Origin: Shimia litoralis
GTDB lineage: Bacteria; Pseudomonadota; Alphaproteobacteria; Rhodobacterales; Rhodobacteraceae
Reading direction: 5' to 3'
Assembly (NCBI RefSeq): GCF_005518135.1
Contig: NZ_SULI01000001.1
Coordinates: forward strand, 124,001 to 188,000
Length of the DNA stretch: 64,000 bases
The position numbers were made by a program, and so were the translations under genes. The stretch's first letter is position 1; each line of letters begins with the position of its first letter. This document shows positions 1 through 9,104 of the stretch, piece by piece. Under the pieces are notes generated by a model. The model had not been told where the DNA came from and did no database searches. It was given only the letters and a program-made list of their open reading frames with translations.

Positions 1-416
1 TTTCGGGATTGCTGCCCAAAGCGGTGATTTCAATGTACTTGTCGTTCTTTCCTGTGGTGGTTGGCATGGTCAAAGGGCTGCGCAGCCCGGATCACATGCA
101 GCTGGATCAAATGAAGACCTGGAGTGCAAGTGGGTCACAGCAGTTTTGGAAATTGCGCCTGCCGTCTTCAATGCCGTATCTGTTTACTTCGCTGAAAATT
201 GCGATGGCGGCGGCATTGGTTGGGGCCATCATTGGCGAGTTGCCAACAGGGGCCGTCGCGGGCCTTGGGGCGCGTTTGCTGGCCGGAAGCTATTATGGGC
301 AAACCATTCAAATCTGGAGTGCGCTTATCATGGCAGCGGCTTTGGCTGCATCACTTGTGGGGATCATCGGGATGATCCAAGCCGTGGTTCTTAAGCGGAT
401 GGGGATGGTGCAATGA
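1..416 (+). CDS. ABC transporter permease, 5'-truncated by the window edge
   Basis: Inner-membrane permease subunit of an ABC importer of the BPD_transp_1 family. The open frame (codons in register with base 3) runs in from outside the window, so only the C-terminal part, about 135 residues, is seen. It has the EAA-type cytoplasmic loop that contacts the ATPase (W-S-A-S-G-S...L-R-L-P at roughly residues 37-55 of the visible part), followed by two hydrophobic segments. Its stop overlaps the next permease start by 4 bp (ATGA). The pair plus the substrate-binding gene at 1296 form one importer operon. The ATPase is probably upstream, outside the window. Substrate inferred only: a pyrimidine or thiamine-precursor-like molecule, from the binding-protein family. 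Confidence 0.85.
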   Translation, partial: SGLLPKAVISMYLSFFPVVVGMVKGLRSPDHMQLDQMKTWSASGSQQFWKLRLPSSMPYLFTSLKIAMAAALVGAIIGELPTGAVAGLGARLLAGSYYGQTIQIWSALIMAAALAASLVGIIGMIQAVVLKRMGMVQ

Positions 417-1252
417 GCTGGATAATTGCAGGACTTGCCATTTGGCTATTGGGGTGGGGCGCAAATGTCTATTTGTCTGGCCTTCCCAGAACACGCACAA
501 CAGGATTGCTTGTGCCGATTATTTTCGGGGTCACGTTGATCTTGATTTGGGAATGCGTCGTCCGCGGATTCGATATTTCGCCCGTGCTGTTGCCCGCCCC
601 GTCTAAAATCGCCATCAGATTTGCGAATTCGACTGACATCCTATGGGTCGATTTTGTGCAAACCGTGCTTAAGGGGGCGCTATCCGGATATATTGTCGGG
701 TGTGGGTCTGCATTTGCGATGGCGATTTGCGTAGATCGATTTCCGTTTCTCCAGCGCGGCTTGCTGCCTGTCGGGAACTTTGTGGCGGCCCTGCCAATTA
801 TCGGTATGGCGCCCATTTTGGTGATGTGGTTCGGGTTTGATTGGCAATCCAAAGCGGCTGTTGTGGTTGTGATGGTGTTTTTCCCAATGCTCGTCAACAC
901 TGTGCAGGGGCTTCAGGCAACGGACAGTATGCAGCGCGATTTGATGCGTACCTATGCGGCCGGATATTGGAAGACGCTGTTTAAACTGCGACTGCCTGCG
1001 GCCATGCCGTTTATCTTTAACGGTCTAAAGATTGGAACAACCCTAGCGTTGATCGGCGCGATCGTGGCAGAGTTCTTTGGATCGCCCATTCGCGGCATGG
1101 GGTTTCGGATTTCAACATCAGTGGGGCAGCTTGCCTTGGATCTGGTGTGGGCCGAAATTGTCGTTGCTGCTGTGGTTGGGTCTGCATTTTATGGCGGGGT
1201 CGCGCTGTTGGAAAAAGCAGTGACCTTCTGGCACCCGTCGCAACGAGGCTGA
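413..1252 (+). CDS. ABC transporter permease (second subunit)
   Basis: A 279-residue inner-membrane permease with about six hydrophobic segments. An EAA loop lies near residues 170-200 (A-A-G-Y-W-K...L-R-L-P-A-A-M-P), the site where the ATPase subunit docks. It is homologous to the preceding partial gene, so the importer probably uses a heterodimeric pair of permeases. The ATG overlaps the upstream stop by 4 bp, which points to translational coupling. The binding-protein gene follows after 43 bp with its own ribosome site. The closest families are the taurine/nitrate/NMT1-type importers; the substrate cannot be read from the sequence. Confidence 0.88.
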   Translation: MSWIIAGLAIWLLGWGANVYLSGLPRTRTTGLLVPIIFGVTLILIWECVVRGFDISPVLLPAPSKIAIRFANSTDILWVDFVQTVLKGALSGYIVGCGSAFAMAICVDRFPFLQRGLLPVGNFVAALPIIGMAPILVMWFGFDWQSKAAVVVVMVFFPMLVNTVQGLQATDSMQRDLMRTYAAGYWKTLFKLRLPAAMPFIFNGLKIGTTLALIGAIVAEFFGSPIRGMGFRISTSVGQLALDLVWAEIVVAAVVGSAFYGGVALLEKAVTFWHPSQRG

Positions 1253-1295
1253 GCAAAAAAGATATAATAAGCACAGTTCAACAAGGAGAGAATAA

Positions 1296-2285
1296 ATGAA
1301 AACAATGATAAAAACACTGAGCGCTGCCGCGCTGGGGCTTGCCGCATCGATGGCACAAGCCGCAGACGACGTCACGCTTCAGCTTAAGTGGGTGACGCAA
1401 GCCCAGTTCGCCGGATATTATGTGGCCTTGGACAAAGGGTTCTATGCCGAGGAAGACCTGAACGTGACCATCAAGCCCGGTGGCCCTGATATTGCCCCGG
1501 CTCAGGTGATCGCGGGTGGCGGTGCTGATGTGGTTCTGGATTGGATGCCATCGGCCTTGGCGTCGCGTGAAAAAGGTCTGCCGATCGTGAATATCGCGCA
1601 ACCCTTCACGTCTTCGGGCATGATGCTCACATGTCGTAAGGATGCAGGCATTGCGTCGCCTGCTGATTTCGCCGGCAAGACGCTTGGCGTTTGGTTCTTT
1701 GGCAACGAATATCCGTTCCTAAGCTGGATGAGCAAACTGGGTCTGGCCACCGACGGGTCTGATGGCGGTGTCACGGTCCTCAAGCAGGGCTTTAACGTTG
1801 ATCCAATTCTGCAAGGGCAGGCGGCGTGTGTGTCGACGATGACATATAACGAATACTGGCAGATCATCGATGCTGGCCTGACAGCGGATGACCTTGTGGT
1901 TTTCAAATACGAAGACCAAGGCGTCGCAACACTTGAGGATGGCATGTATGTCATGGAAGAAAACCTCAAGGATCCAGCCTTTGAGGACAAAATGGTGCGC
2001 TTTGTGCGTGCGTCGATGAAGGGCTGGAAGTGGGCCGAAGCAAACCCGGATGATGCAGCAATGATCGTTCTGGACAATGATGCATCGGGCGCACAGACCG
2101 AAGAGCATCAGAAACGTATGATGGGCGAAGTGGCCAAACTGACGGCGGGCGGCAACGGCGCGCTTGATCCGGCGGCGTATGAGCGCACAGTCGGTAGCCT
2201 GATGTCTGGCGGTTCGGATCCGGTTATTTCCAAAATGCCAGAAGGCGCATGGACCCATGCCATTACAGATAAGGCTTTGAACTAA
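1296..2285 (+). CDS. ABC transporter substrate-binding protein, NMT1/THI5-like
   Basis: Periplasmic solute-binding protein of 329 residues. Residues 1-22 are a typical Sec signal peptide ending in A-Q-A before A-D-D. The mature start (L-Q-L-K-W followed by A-Q-F-A-G-Y-Y-V-A) and the segment G-F-Y-A-E-E-D-L-N-V are the family hallmarks of NMT1/THI5-like proteins, which bind thiamine-pyrimidine precursors, riboflavin or other pyrimidines. A good AAGGAG site precedes the ATG. It is the last gene of the importer operon and is followed by a strong terminator at 2312. I infer import of a pyrimidine-like compound; the exact ligand is uncertain. Confidence 0.85.
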   Translation: MKTMIKTLSAAALGLAASMAQAADDVTLQLKWVTQAQFAGYYVALDKGFYAEEDLNVTIKPGGPDIAPAQVIAGGGADVVLDWMPSALASREKGLPIVNIAQPFTSSGMMLTCRKDAGIASPADFAGKTLGVWFFGNEYPFLSWMSKLGLATDGSDGGVTVLKQGFNVDPILQGQAACVSTMTYNEYWQIIDAGLTADDLVVFKYEDQGVATLEDGMYVMEENLKDPAFEDKMVRFVRASMKGWKWAEANPDDAAMIVLDNDASGAQTEEHQKRMMGEVAKLTAGGNGALDPAAYERTVGSLMSGGSDPVISKMPEGAWTHAITDKALN

Positions 2286-2311
2286 GTCTTAAACCGCGGG
2301 GAGCGCGGATA

Positions 2312-2346
2312 GGGGCCAGAGGGAAACCTCTGGCCCCTTTGCTTTT
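2312..2346 (+). terminator. Rho-independent terminator of the ABC importer operon
   Basis: A 10-bp GC-rich stem (GGGGCCAGAG / CTCTGGCCCC) with a 6-base loop, followed by TTTGCTTTT. It lies 27 bp after the binding-protein stop. Confidence 0.85.
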
Positions 2347-2414
2347 GCAGGGGTTCACATTCCTGACGCAGGTACTATATGTGAAAAGCTGAATATGTAT
2401 GCGGAGTTGCGAAT

Positions 2415-2846
2415 ATGAGCGGTAAGAAAATCACGTGTTTTGAGTGCGCCCAAGTCAATCGCGTCCCTCAGGAAAAGCTAAGTGCCCAGCCCAAGTGCGG
2501 TACATGCGGTGCCAAGCTGTTTGCCACAAAGGTGCCAGAGATTGATTTGGCCACCCTACAAAAAGCGTCGCGCAACGATGATGTGCCCTTGATTGTTGAT
2601 TTCTGGGCTCCTTGGTGTGGTCCTTGCCGCCAGATGGCACCGCAGTTTTCGCAGGCGGCCAATGACTTGGCTGGTCAGGCACGATTGGTAAAACTCAACA
2701 CCGAAGAACACCCTCAAGCCGGTGCAAAATACCGTATTCGCGGAATTCCGACGATGGCGGCCTTTGCCAACGGCAAGGAAAAGGCGCGTCAATCAGGGGC
2801 CATGCCCGCAGCGGCCATCGTCAAGTGGGTGCGCGGCGCCCTCTAG
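2415..2846 (+). CDS. trxC: Thioredoxin 2 with N-terminal zinc finger
   Basis: Cytoplasmic thiol-disulfide reductase of 143 residues, the usual TrxC length. The N-terminal part carries a zinc-binding pair of CxxC motifs (C8/C11 and C28/C31), which separates TrxC from TrxA. The thioredoxin fold follows, with the active site W-C-G-P-C (C68, C71) and the cis-proline segment G-I-P-T-M. A monocistronic gene on the plus strand. Its stop codon (2844-2846) overlaps the stop of the convergent flavoprotein gene (2843-2845), so the two genes share the palindromic CTAG and have no intergenic space. Confidence 0.93.
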   Translation: MSGKKITCFECAQVNRVPQEKLSAQPKCGTCGAKLFATKVPEIDLATLQKASRNDDVPLIVDFWAPWCGPCRQMAPQFSQAANDLAGQARLVKLNTEEHPQAGAKYRIRGIPTMAAFANGKEKARQSGAMPAAAIVKWVRGAL

Positions 2847-3994
2847 CGCCGAAATGCGTTCAGCACATATCGGGGCAGGCGCCGCAGGACACTGCGGCCC
2901 AGCTCTGGGTATTCGACCTCGCCGGCCAAAAGGCGCATGTACTGCATACGGACGGTGCCGGATTTCCGAAAGGTGGCGACAAACGCGACCTGCCATCGTG
3001 GGGCAAAGATAATGCGCCGCAGCATACGGGCAATTTTCAAAGACTTGTGTATCGGACGCAGGCTGAATTGATATCGCGCAAGCGCAGTGTCTGCTGCGTT
3101 TTGCGCCAGCGCATCCACCGCCGCTTGGGCCGCGAGTTGACCACTTTTCATCGCCAGCGCAATGCCCTCGCCTGTAATCGGATCCACCAGCCCGGCAGCA
3201 TCCCCGGCCAAAAGCACATTTCTGCGCCCCGGTATTTTGCGAAAATCACCAAATGGAAGGTGATGCCCTTTGAAGCGCGTGGTGTCTGGGTCCAATCCAA
3301 GATCGCGCAGATACTTGGAGAAATGCGCTTTCATATCTGGGTTGGGTGCGCGCAATCCGCCAACCCCAACTGTGGTGCTGTGTTGTTTTGGAAACGACCA
3401 ACCATAGCCCCAAGCCGCCGATCCAAAATCAATCCGCAAGGGGTGTTCCAACGGATTTTGTTCGTCTGTCGAGGCTTCGATCTCAAGGCCAAACCCGATG
3501 GTCTCTGTGTCAAAGGCTTTGCCAAACAACGTGCGGGCCACCACAGAGTTCACCCCATCTGCGCCAATGATGATCTTTGCCGTCAGGCGTTCGCCGTCTC
3601 GAAATGTCACGGTGGTGTCAGAAAGTTCAGACAGTGCGCGGCCAGTGAAATCATTTACACCGGCTGCGATCGCATTTTTGTATAACGTATTGTCCAACTC
3701 CAATCGCATTGTCAGATGCAGCGGAGGGATGCCGTTAAGCACGGCCAGTTCCGTATTGTCATGCCAGAATGCGATTTGCGTGCGGGTGACAGCGCGCGAC
3801 ATGTCAAAATCGCGGCCAAAAATGTCTTGATACGTGTGGCGGCTTCTTTCGGTAAACAGGCCTCCGCATAATTTGTGTCTTGGAAATGTGGCTTTGTCGA
3901 GCAGGGCAACTGATAGTCCCTGTTGACTGGCCCAATACGCGGCGCAACTGCCTGCGGGACCAGCGCCGATCACGATTATGTCGAAAGATTGCAT
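2843..3994 (-). CDS. Geranylgeranyl reductase family FAD-dependent oxidoreductase
   Basis: A 383-residue flavoprotein. The dinucleotide-binding motif G-A-G-P-A-G sits at residues 10-15, a G-A-D-G-V-N-S motif at 144-150, and the second FAD motif (G-D-A-A-G-L-V-D-P-I-T-G-E-G) at 264-277. This order is typical of the geranylgeranyl reductase / ChlP-like family, which reduces isoprenoid double bonds. No photosynthesis genes are near, so a role on bacteriochlorophyll is not supported here; saturation of a quinone or lipid isoprenoid side chain is possible. It converges on trxC with overlapping stops. Confidence 0.8.
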   Translation of the reverse strand: MQSFDIIVIGAGPAGSCAAYWASQQGLSVALLDKATFPRHKLCGGLFTERSRHTYQDIFGRDFDMSRAVTRTQIAFWHDNTELAVLNGIPPLHLTMRLELDNTLYKNAIAAGVNDFTGRALSELSDTTVTFRDGERLTAKIIIGADGVNSVVARTLFGKAFDTETIGFGLEIEASTDEQNPLEHPLRIDFGSAAWGYGWSFPKQHSTTVGVGGLRAPNPDMKAHFSKYLRDLGLDPDTTRFKGHHLPFGDFRKIPGRRNVLLAGDAAGLVDPITGEGIALAMKSGQLAAQAAVDALAQNAADTALARYQFSLRPIHKSLKIARMLRRIIFAPRWQVAFVATFRKSGTVRMQYMRLLAGEVEYPELGRSVLRRLPRYVLNAFRR

Positions 3995-4082
3995 TGGGCC
4001 TCCGGAGTATGCGTGCTTCTACCAGCTTTCGCAGCGTTTTCCATAGGGTTAGACTGACCCAAAGTAACAAAAGGATATGGTC

Positions 4083-4472
4083 ATGACCCAAGAGATCAAA
4101 CCCGAGGGCGAAGCGACGTTGCGCACAGTGGCGATGCCGTCTGATGTGAATGTGAATGGGGACATTTTCGGCGGATGGGTTTTGGCCCAGATGGATATCG
4201 CCAGCGGCATCGTGGCCGCACAGCGTGGTCAGGGACGTGTCACCACGGTTGCCGTGGATGCCATGAAATTCATTCGACCTGTCGCGATCGGTGACATCTT
4301 GTGTGTGTGGGCGTGGGTCGAGAGAATTGGCCGCAGTTCGATGGCGATCAGGATTGAGGCTTGGGTCGTGCGTTTTAACGGGCGTGCCACGGAAAAGGTC
4401 ACCGAAGCCGTGTTCACCTATGTCGCCATTGACGAGCATGGGAACCCGCGCGCGGTCCCCAAAGAAGACTGA
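4083..4472 (+). CDS. Acyl-CoA thioesterase, YciA-like hotdog protein
   Basis: A 129-residue single-hotdog acyl-CoA thioesterase. The family signature N-V-N-G-D-I-F-G-G-W-V-L-A-Q-M-D lies at about residues 21-36, with A-V-D-A-M-K-F-I-R-P-V further on. YciA/BACH proteins hydrolyse acyl-CoA to free acid and CoA in the cytoplasm. The ATG at 4083 is chosen because the AGGA site (4072-4075) is 7 nt upstream; the in-frame ATG at 4077 lies only 1 nt from it. Monocistronic, and convergent with cspA across a terminator. Confidence 0.88.
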   Translation: MTQEIKPEGEATLRTVAMPSDVNVNGDIFGGWVLAQMDIASGIVAAQRGQGRVTTVAVDAMKFIRPVAIGDILCVWAWVERIGRSSMAIRIEAWVVRFNGRATEKVTEAVFTYVAIDEHGNPRAVPKED

Positions 4473-4491
4473 AACACAGGGTGTAGAACAC

Positions 4492-4533
4492 AAAAAAAGC
4501 CGCGGCGTGCAGATGCAGCCGCGGCTTCTAACT
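4492..4533 (-). terminator. Terminator of cspA (possibly bidirectional)
   Basis: An AAGCCGCGG / CCGCGGCTT stem. Read on the minus strand it is followed by a run of seven T residues just after cspA. On the plus strand the downstream tract is weaker (CTAACTTTT), so it may also serve the thioesterase gene. Confidence 0.8.
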
Positions 4534-4548
4534 TTTCAACGCTTAGGC

Positions 4549-4755
4549 TTATGCCAATGCGAGGTTCACAGCGGACTCACGACCGTCACGGCCTGGTTCG
4601 ATGTCGAAAGTTACTTTTTGGTTGTCAGCCAGACCTGTCAGGCCGGAACGCTCAACAGCTGAGATGTGTACAAACACGTCTTTGCTGCCGCCGTCGGGTG
4701 CGATAAAGCCAAAACCTTTAGTTGTGTTAAACCATTTTACGGTGCCAGTAGCCAT
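4549..4755 (-). CDS. cspA: Cold-shock domain protein
   Basis: A 68-residue single cold-shock domain (OB fold) protein that binds single-stranded RNA or DNA in the cytoplasm. RNP1 is visible as K-G-F-G-F-I at residues 13-18 and RNP2 as V-F-V-H-I at 27-31. An AGGAG site lies 9 nt before the ATG. Upstream is a gap of almost 400 bp with no gene, which would allow a long untranslated leader as in known cold-shock genes. Whether this copy is cold-induced or constitutive cannot be told from sequence. Confidence 0.93.
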   Translation of the reverse strand: MATGTVKWFNTTKGFGFIAPDGGSKDVFVHISAVERSGLTGLADNQKVTFDIEPGRDGRESAVNLALA

Positions 4756-5151
4756 ATCCGTAGTCTCCTAATAAATCTGCCCGCAGGATGCGGCAGCTCG
4801 GCGTAGTCGTCTGGATCGAAAGACTGAACGCCGTATGAAGGAGACAGTGGTCGAAATAGAAAAACGTTTGCAAAAGCGATATGGGGGGGATTGCCGGGCA
4901 TTGCAAGGTTTCTTTTGTAAAAGTCTGGCGATGACAAGGCGTCGTTGCGCGTGTGTTACCCCGAAAACGCGGCACAGTTGTGGCGTGTCGCGACCGATAT
5001 TTTCACTCTGAGCGCGTCCATTGGGGACGAAAATGTCCAAATCTAGGGGCTGAGGTTTACACAAGCCCCATATCGGTGTGATGGGGCCGCGTTTGGAAAA
5101 AATATGGCCCCGCCTGAAAAACGGGCGAGGCCATGTAAATGTTAGGCGTGA
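4756..5151. other. Intergenic stretch: cspA leader and ettA terminator
   Basis: A 396-bp gap between two minus-strand genes. The part near 5106-5132 is the ettA terminator. The rest lies upstream of cspA and presumably holds its promoter and a long 5' leader. Short open frames here (for example 4768-5064 minus) have no ribosome site and no recognisable product. I see no clear -35/-10 pair. Confidence 0.5.
5094..5134 (-). terminator. Rho-independent terminator of ettA
   Basis: On the minus strand the stem GGCCTCGCC / GGCGGGGCC (one G.T pair) is followed by ATATTTTTT. It starts 20 bp past the ettA stop. Confidence 0.82.
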
Positions 5152-6807
5152 TTAACGCACAAACTTTTTGTGCTTGATTCGCTTGGGTTCAAGGGCATCC
5201 GCACCAAGGCGGCGCTTTTTGTCTTCTTCGTAATCTTCAAAGTTTCCTTCGAACCATTCGACATGGGCGTCGCCCTCAAACGCAAGCATGTGCGTACAAA
5301 TCCGGTCGAGGAAGAAGCGGTCGTGCGAAATAACCACGGCGCAGCCTGCAAAATCGACAAGGGCGTCTTCGAGCGCGCGCAGGGTTTCAACATCAAGATC
5401 GTTGGTCGGTTCATCGAGCAGCAGCACGTTGCCACCCTCTTTGAGCAAACGCGCCATGTGCACGCGGTTGCGTTCACCACCCGACAGCAGGTTCAACGGC
5501 TTTTGCTGATCGCCACCCTTAAAGTTGAACGACGAACAATAGGCGCGAGAATTGACCTGTGCATCCCCCAGTTCGATGATTTCGGCGCCGCCTGAAATTG
5601 CCTGCCAAACGGTTTCATCGTCTTTCAGATCATCCCGGGACTGATCCACATAAGACAGCTTGACCGTATCGCCATATTCCACGGACCCCTCGTCAGGTTG
5701 TTCCTGACCAGTCAGCATTTTGAACAGAGTCGATTTCCCTGCGCCGTTGGGGCCGATTACGCCGACGATCCCACCGGGGGGCAGCGAAAACTCTAGGTTT
5801 TCGATCAACTGTTTGTCCCCATAGTGCTTGGAGATTCCGTTGACCTCGATCACCTTGGACCCAAGACGTGGACCGTTTGGAATAACGATCTGGGCGCGGC
5901 CGACTTTTTCGCGCTCGGACTGGTTGGCCATCTCGTTATAGGCGGTGATACGCGCTTTGGACTTGGCCTGACGAGCCTTGGCGCCCTGACGCATCCACTC
6001 CAATTCCCGTTCCAGTGTTTTTTGTTTGGATTTATCGTCTTTTGCTTCACGCTCCAGACGTTTGGCTTTCTGCTCCAACCATGCAGAATAGTTGCCTTCG
6101 TAGGGGATGCCCTTGCCACGGTCCAATTCAAGGATCCAGCTGGTGATGTCATCCAAGAAATACCGGTCGTGCGTGACGCAGAGGATGGTGCCCTTGTAGT
6201 CGATCAGGTGCTGTTGCAGCCATGCGATGGTTTCGGCATCCAAGTGGTTGGTCGGTTCATCAAGCAAAAGCATGTCAGGCGCTTCAAGAAGCAGTTTGCA
6301 CAGCGCGACACGGCGGGCCTCACCGCCAGACAAGTCGGCGATCTTTGCATCATCCGGTGGACAGCGCAGGGCCTCCATGGACACGTCGACCTGACTGTCC
6401 AAATCCCAGAGGTTCTCGGCGTCGATCTGGTCTTGCAGTTGGGCCATTTCGTCGGCGGTTTCGTCCGAGTAATTCATCGCAAGGTCGTTGTAGCGATCCA
6501 AGATGGCCTTTTTCGCAGCCACACCCAGCATGACGTTTTCACGCACAGACAAGGTTTCATCGAGCTTTGGTTCCTGTGGAAGATAGCCGACATTGGCTCC
6601 TTCGGCGGCCCAAGCTTCGCCTGTAAAGTCTTTGTCCAAGCCAGCCATGATTTTCATCAAGGTCGACTTACCGGAGCCGTTGACACCGACGACACCGATT
6701 TTTACGCCGGGCAGAAAGCTCAGGTGAATATTTTCAAAGCATTTTTTGCCGCCGGGGTAAGTCTTGGACACACCCTGCATGTGATAGACGTATTGGTAAG
6801 CTGCCAT
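5152..6807 (-). CDS. ettA: Energy-dependent translational throttle protein EttA (ABC-F ATPase)
   Basis: A 551-residue soluble ABC-F protein with two ATPase domains and no membrane segments. Walker A motifs are G-V-N-G-S-G-K-S-T at residues 41-49 and G-P-N-G-A-G-K-S-T in the second half. Both LSGGE signatures and D-E-P-T-N Walker B motifs are present, with a charged linker between the domains (K-R-L-E-R-E-A-K-D). EttA binds the ribosomal E site and gates the first elongation steps by ATP/ADP ratio. The start at 6807 (M-A-A-Y-Q-Y-V-Y) matches family N-termini; the frame stays open for 33 more codons upstream but that extension looks non-coding. The basic C-terminus is typical. Confidence 0.94.
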   Translation of the reverse strand: MAAYQYVYHMQGVSKTYPGGKKCFENIHLSFLPGVKIGVVGVNGSGKSTLMKIMAGLDKDFTGEAWAAEGANVGYLPQEPKLDETLSVRENVMLGVAAKKAILDRYNDLAMNYSDETADEMAQLQDQIDAENLWDLDSQVDVSMEALRCPPDDAKIADLSGGEARRVALCKLLLEAPDMLLLDEPTNHLDAETIAWLQQHLIDYKGTILCVTHDRYFLDDITSWILELDRGKGIPYEGNYSAWLEQKAKRLEREAKDDKSKQKTLERELEWMRQGAKARQAKSKARITAYNEMANQSEREKVGRAQIVIPNGPRLGSKVIEVNGISKHYGDKQLIENLEFSLPPGGIVGVIGPNGAGKSTLFKMLTGQEQPDEGSVEYGDTVKLSYVDQSRDDLKDDETVWQAISGGAEIIELGDAQVNSRAYCSSFNFKGGDQQKPLNLLSGGERNRVHMARLLKEGGNVLLLDEPTNDLDVETLRALEDALVDFAGCAVVISHDRFFLDRICTHMLAFEGDAHVEWFEGNFEDYEEDKKRRLGADALEPKRIKHKKFVR

Positions 6808-6938
6808 GGGGATCGCTCCGTGATGGGAAAAACGTGTTAGCGGGTGTGATAACGAATGGTGAGGGTGGGGGCAATCACGTCCTGCGTCATTATCAGGACG
6901 CTGCAAGGATCGCGCCGTGAAGCAAATAATTTACGCGT

Positions 6939-7469
6939 TCATTCAAAGGCTTCGATAAAGGCCTGTGTCAAACCGGGATTGTTTTCCAACAGAATGTTCT
7001 CATCGCGCAGCTTGATGGCCAACCGATGGGGGGCGTGATTGGCGGCTTCTTGCGTGGCGAGTCGCGCATGCACGACGGCTTGTTTCAGCAGAAACGCGGA
7101 CTCAGCCGCCAGCTTTTGCCCTGTTGGTGAGGCATAGAACCTTGCAATGTCGCGCAATTCGCTTGCCGAAAAATGCGAGCGGTAGAACGCTGCTTTTTGG
7201 GTGCGCATCGCAATTACAAGCTCTTCTGAGAACTCGCTAAAGAGCAGATCGAAAAATGGCTCGGGTTCGCTTATGTCGATGCCAATCCTGCCCAGCCTGC
7301 GCACGGCTTCAAACATGACGGCCCGCTTTTGATCGCTGAGCACCTGTTCCACATGCGCAATGGTGATGGTTTGCTCGACAATATACGTCACGTCGGCTTC
7401 TTTGTCGGCATAGACAGGGGTGGCGAGGGCCCAGAGGATCGCGATTTTTAGCAACAAGTGTTTTACCAC
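6939..7469 (-). CDS. DUF2059 domain protein, secreted
   Basis: A 176-residue protein with a Sec signal peptide (residues 1-21, cleavage after V-Y-A). The segment [11 protein letters not shown] followed by [13 protein letters not shown] (about residues 95-120) is the DUF2059 signature. The function of the family is unknown. The gene lies divergently from nadD with 59 bp between the starts. Monocistronic as far as can be seen. Confidence 0.82.
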   Translation of the reverse strand: MVKHLLLKIAILWALATPVYADKEADVTYIVEQTITIAHVEQVLSDQKRAVMFEAVRRLGRIGIDISEPEPFFDLLFSEFSEELVIAMRTQKAAFYRSHFSASELRDIARFYASPTGQKLAAESAFLLKQAVVHARLATQEAANHAPHRLAIKLRDENILLENNPGLTQAFIEAFE

Positions 7470-7528
7470 GGGCCAGTTCCGGTTTCGCAGGTTGTTGTTT
7501 CCATCTTGCAGACAACGTAGAGGAGGAT

Positions 7529-8137
7529 ATGGGATTAATACAGAACGGATTTCGCGGATTGCGCATTGGTTTGCTTGGGGGCTCGTTTGACCCTCCGCAC
7601 CAAGGGCATGCGCATATCACACGCGAGGCGCTCAAGCGGTTCAATCTGGATCGTGTCTGGTGGTTGGTGTCGCCCGGAAACCCGTTGAAAGAGCACGGCC
7701 CTGCAGCATTAGAGCGTCGCATGACCGTGGCGCGCCAGATGATGCAGCACCCGCGGGTACACATCAGCGATTTTGAGACGCGCGCCGGAACACGCTATAC
7801 CGCGCAGACGATCGCAGCGCTCCAACAGCAGTTTCCACAGGCGCGTTTCACATGGCTGATGGGGGCCGACAATCTGGCGCAATTCCACCGATGGAAAGAC
7901 TGGCGAGACATTATGGAACGCGTCCCCGTTGGTGTGTTGGCGCGCCCTGGGGATCGGGTCGAGGCACGTACGGCACCTGCCGCGCGCATTTACCGTCACG
8001 CGCGTCTATCGGCCCGTCACAGCACGCTCTTGGGTGGGGCCGAGGCCCCCGCATGGTGTTTTGTGAACGTTCCGATGATGGACCTAAGTTCCACAGAGCT
8101 GCGCGCAACGGGGGCGTGGCAGAAAACGCAGGATTAA
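7529..8137 (+). CDS. nadD: Nicotinate-nucleotide adenylyltransferase
   Basis: A 202-residue enzyme that adenylates nicotinate mononucleotide to deamido-NAD in NAD biosynthesis. The nucleotidyltransferase motif [11 protein letters not shown] is at residues 17-27 and the C-terminal S-S-T-E-L-R motif is present (here L-S-S-T-E-L-R). An AGGAGG site ends only 2 nt before the ATG at 7529, unusually close. A slightly downstream start (TTG 7559) would remove ten non-conserved residues and cannot be excluded. Confidence 0.94.
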   Translation: MGLIQNGFRGLRIGLLGGSFDPPHQGHAHITREALKRFNLDRVWWLVSPGNPLKEHGPAALERRMTVARQMMQHPRVHISDFETRAGTRYTAQTIAALQQQFPQARFTWLMGADNLAQFHRWKDWRDIMERVPVGVLARPGDRVEARTAPAARIYRHARLSARHSTLLGGAEAPAWCFVNVPMMDLSSTELRATGAWQKTQD

Positions 8138-8168
8138 AGGTGGGGTGCGCCACTCGCGATTGCAGACG

Positions 8169-9017
8169 CTAGGTGTCGGATCGACGTGCCCGTGCGCCAA
8201 AGGTTGCCGAAGCGATGCCCGCGCCAATAATCAGAGCCAAGCCGAGCCAAGTCGTCATATCCGGAAGGTCTTGGAACAAGACCCACCCCAGCAGCGTGGC
8301 GGCAAATAGTTGAAAATACACAAATGGCGCCAGTGTGGTCGCATCAGCACGCGCATAGGCGAACAATAACAGGAAATTGCCCCCCATCGAGAACAGCGAA
8401 CTGGCCAATGTCAGGCCCGTGACCGCAAGGGTCACATCGGGAACCAGCGCCCAGGCAAACGGGGTCAGCAACAGAGCGGGAATGAACAACTGTGTGAACA
8501 GAAGGCTTGACGGACGTGCGATGGTCGAAAGCCATCGTGAGGTTGTCAAAAATGTCCCATAGAACAGCCCCGCCATGGCGGCAAACATTAAGCCGGATGA
8601 GGTCTCAAAACCGGGGCGGACCACCAAGAGCACCCCAAGAAACCCAAGCCCCATCATGATGTTTCGGAACGGGGTCACTGATTCCTTGAGCAGAAAAACA
8701 GAGAGCACATAGCTGAAAATCGGGCCAATAAAGAAAGCCGCAAACACATTTGCAATCGGGGCCGTTTGCAACGCGATCTGGATGCATGTGATCCCGCCAA
8801 GAAGCATGCAGGCCCGCAGCCAGATACGCCAGTTCCCCAATAGCCGCACAGTGTCGTGGCGCGCCAATGGCAACGCCACCAACGCACCCAGAGCAAATCG
8901 CGACCACGCAACAAACAGCGGGCTGGCGCTGTGGTCGGTTGTCAAAATTTTGCCCGCAGCATCTCCAGCAGGGATCATCGACATAGCCACAAACATGAGC
9001 ACAAAAATTTTCAACAT
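8169..9017 (-). CDS. DMT superfamily transporter (EamA family)
   Basis: About 282 residues with ten predicted transmembrane helices in two EamA repeats, as in drug/metabolite exporters. The start at 9017 (M-L-K-I-F-V-L) places the first helix at the N-terminus as usual; an upstream in-frame ATG at 9044 adds nine residues and is possible. The ribosome site is weak for both. The substrate is not predictable. The gene is convergent with nadD and divergent from dacB. Confidence 0.85.
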   Translation of the reverse strand: MLKIFVLMFVAMSMIPAGDAAGKILTTDHSASPLFVAWSRFALGALVALPLARHDTVRLLGNWRIWLRACMLLGGITCIQIALQTAPIANVFAAFFIGPIFSYVLSVFLLKESVTPFRNIMMGLGFLGVLLVVRPGFETSSGLMFAAMAGLFYGTFLTTSRWLSTIARPSSLLFTQLFIPALLLTPFAWALVPDVTLAVTGLTLASSLFSMGGNFLLLFAYARADATTLAPFVYFQLFAATLLGWVLFQDLPDMTTWLGLALIIGAGIASATFGARARRSDT

Positions 9018-9104
9018 GATGCGCCCATAACATGTTGGCGACACGGTAAAAAGTGTTGCTGAAGTGCTTGAACCGCGCCCCGCGCTGGGGGTAGGGTCTA
9101 AATT

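Noticed and set aside
2825-3685. Open frame of 286 codons opposite the geranylgeranyl-reductase-family gene
   Set aside because: Antisense to a gene with complete FAD motifs; no start signal.
4768-5064. 98-codon frame on the minus strand upstream of cspA
   Set aside because: In the presumed leader of cspA, no ribosome site, odd composition.
5824-6840. Long open frame of 338 codons on the plus strand opposite ettA
   Set aside because: It is antisense to a well-supported gene, has no ribosome site and its translation has no recognisable domain; codon bias of the real gene explains it.
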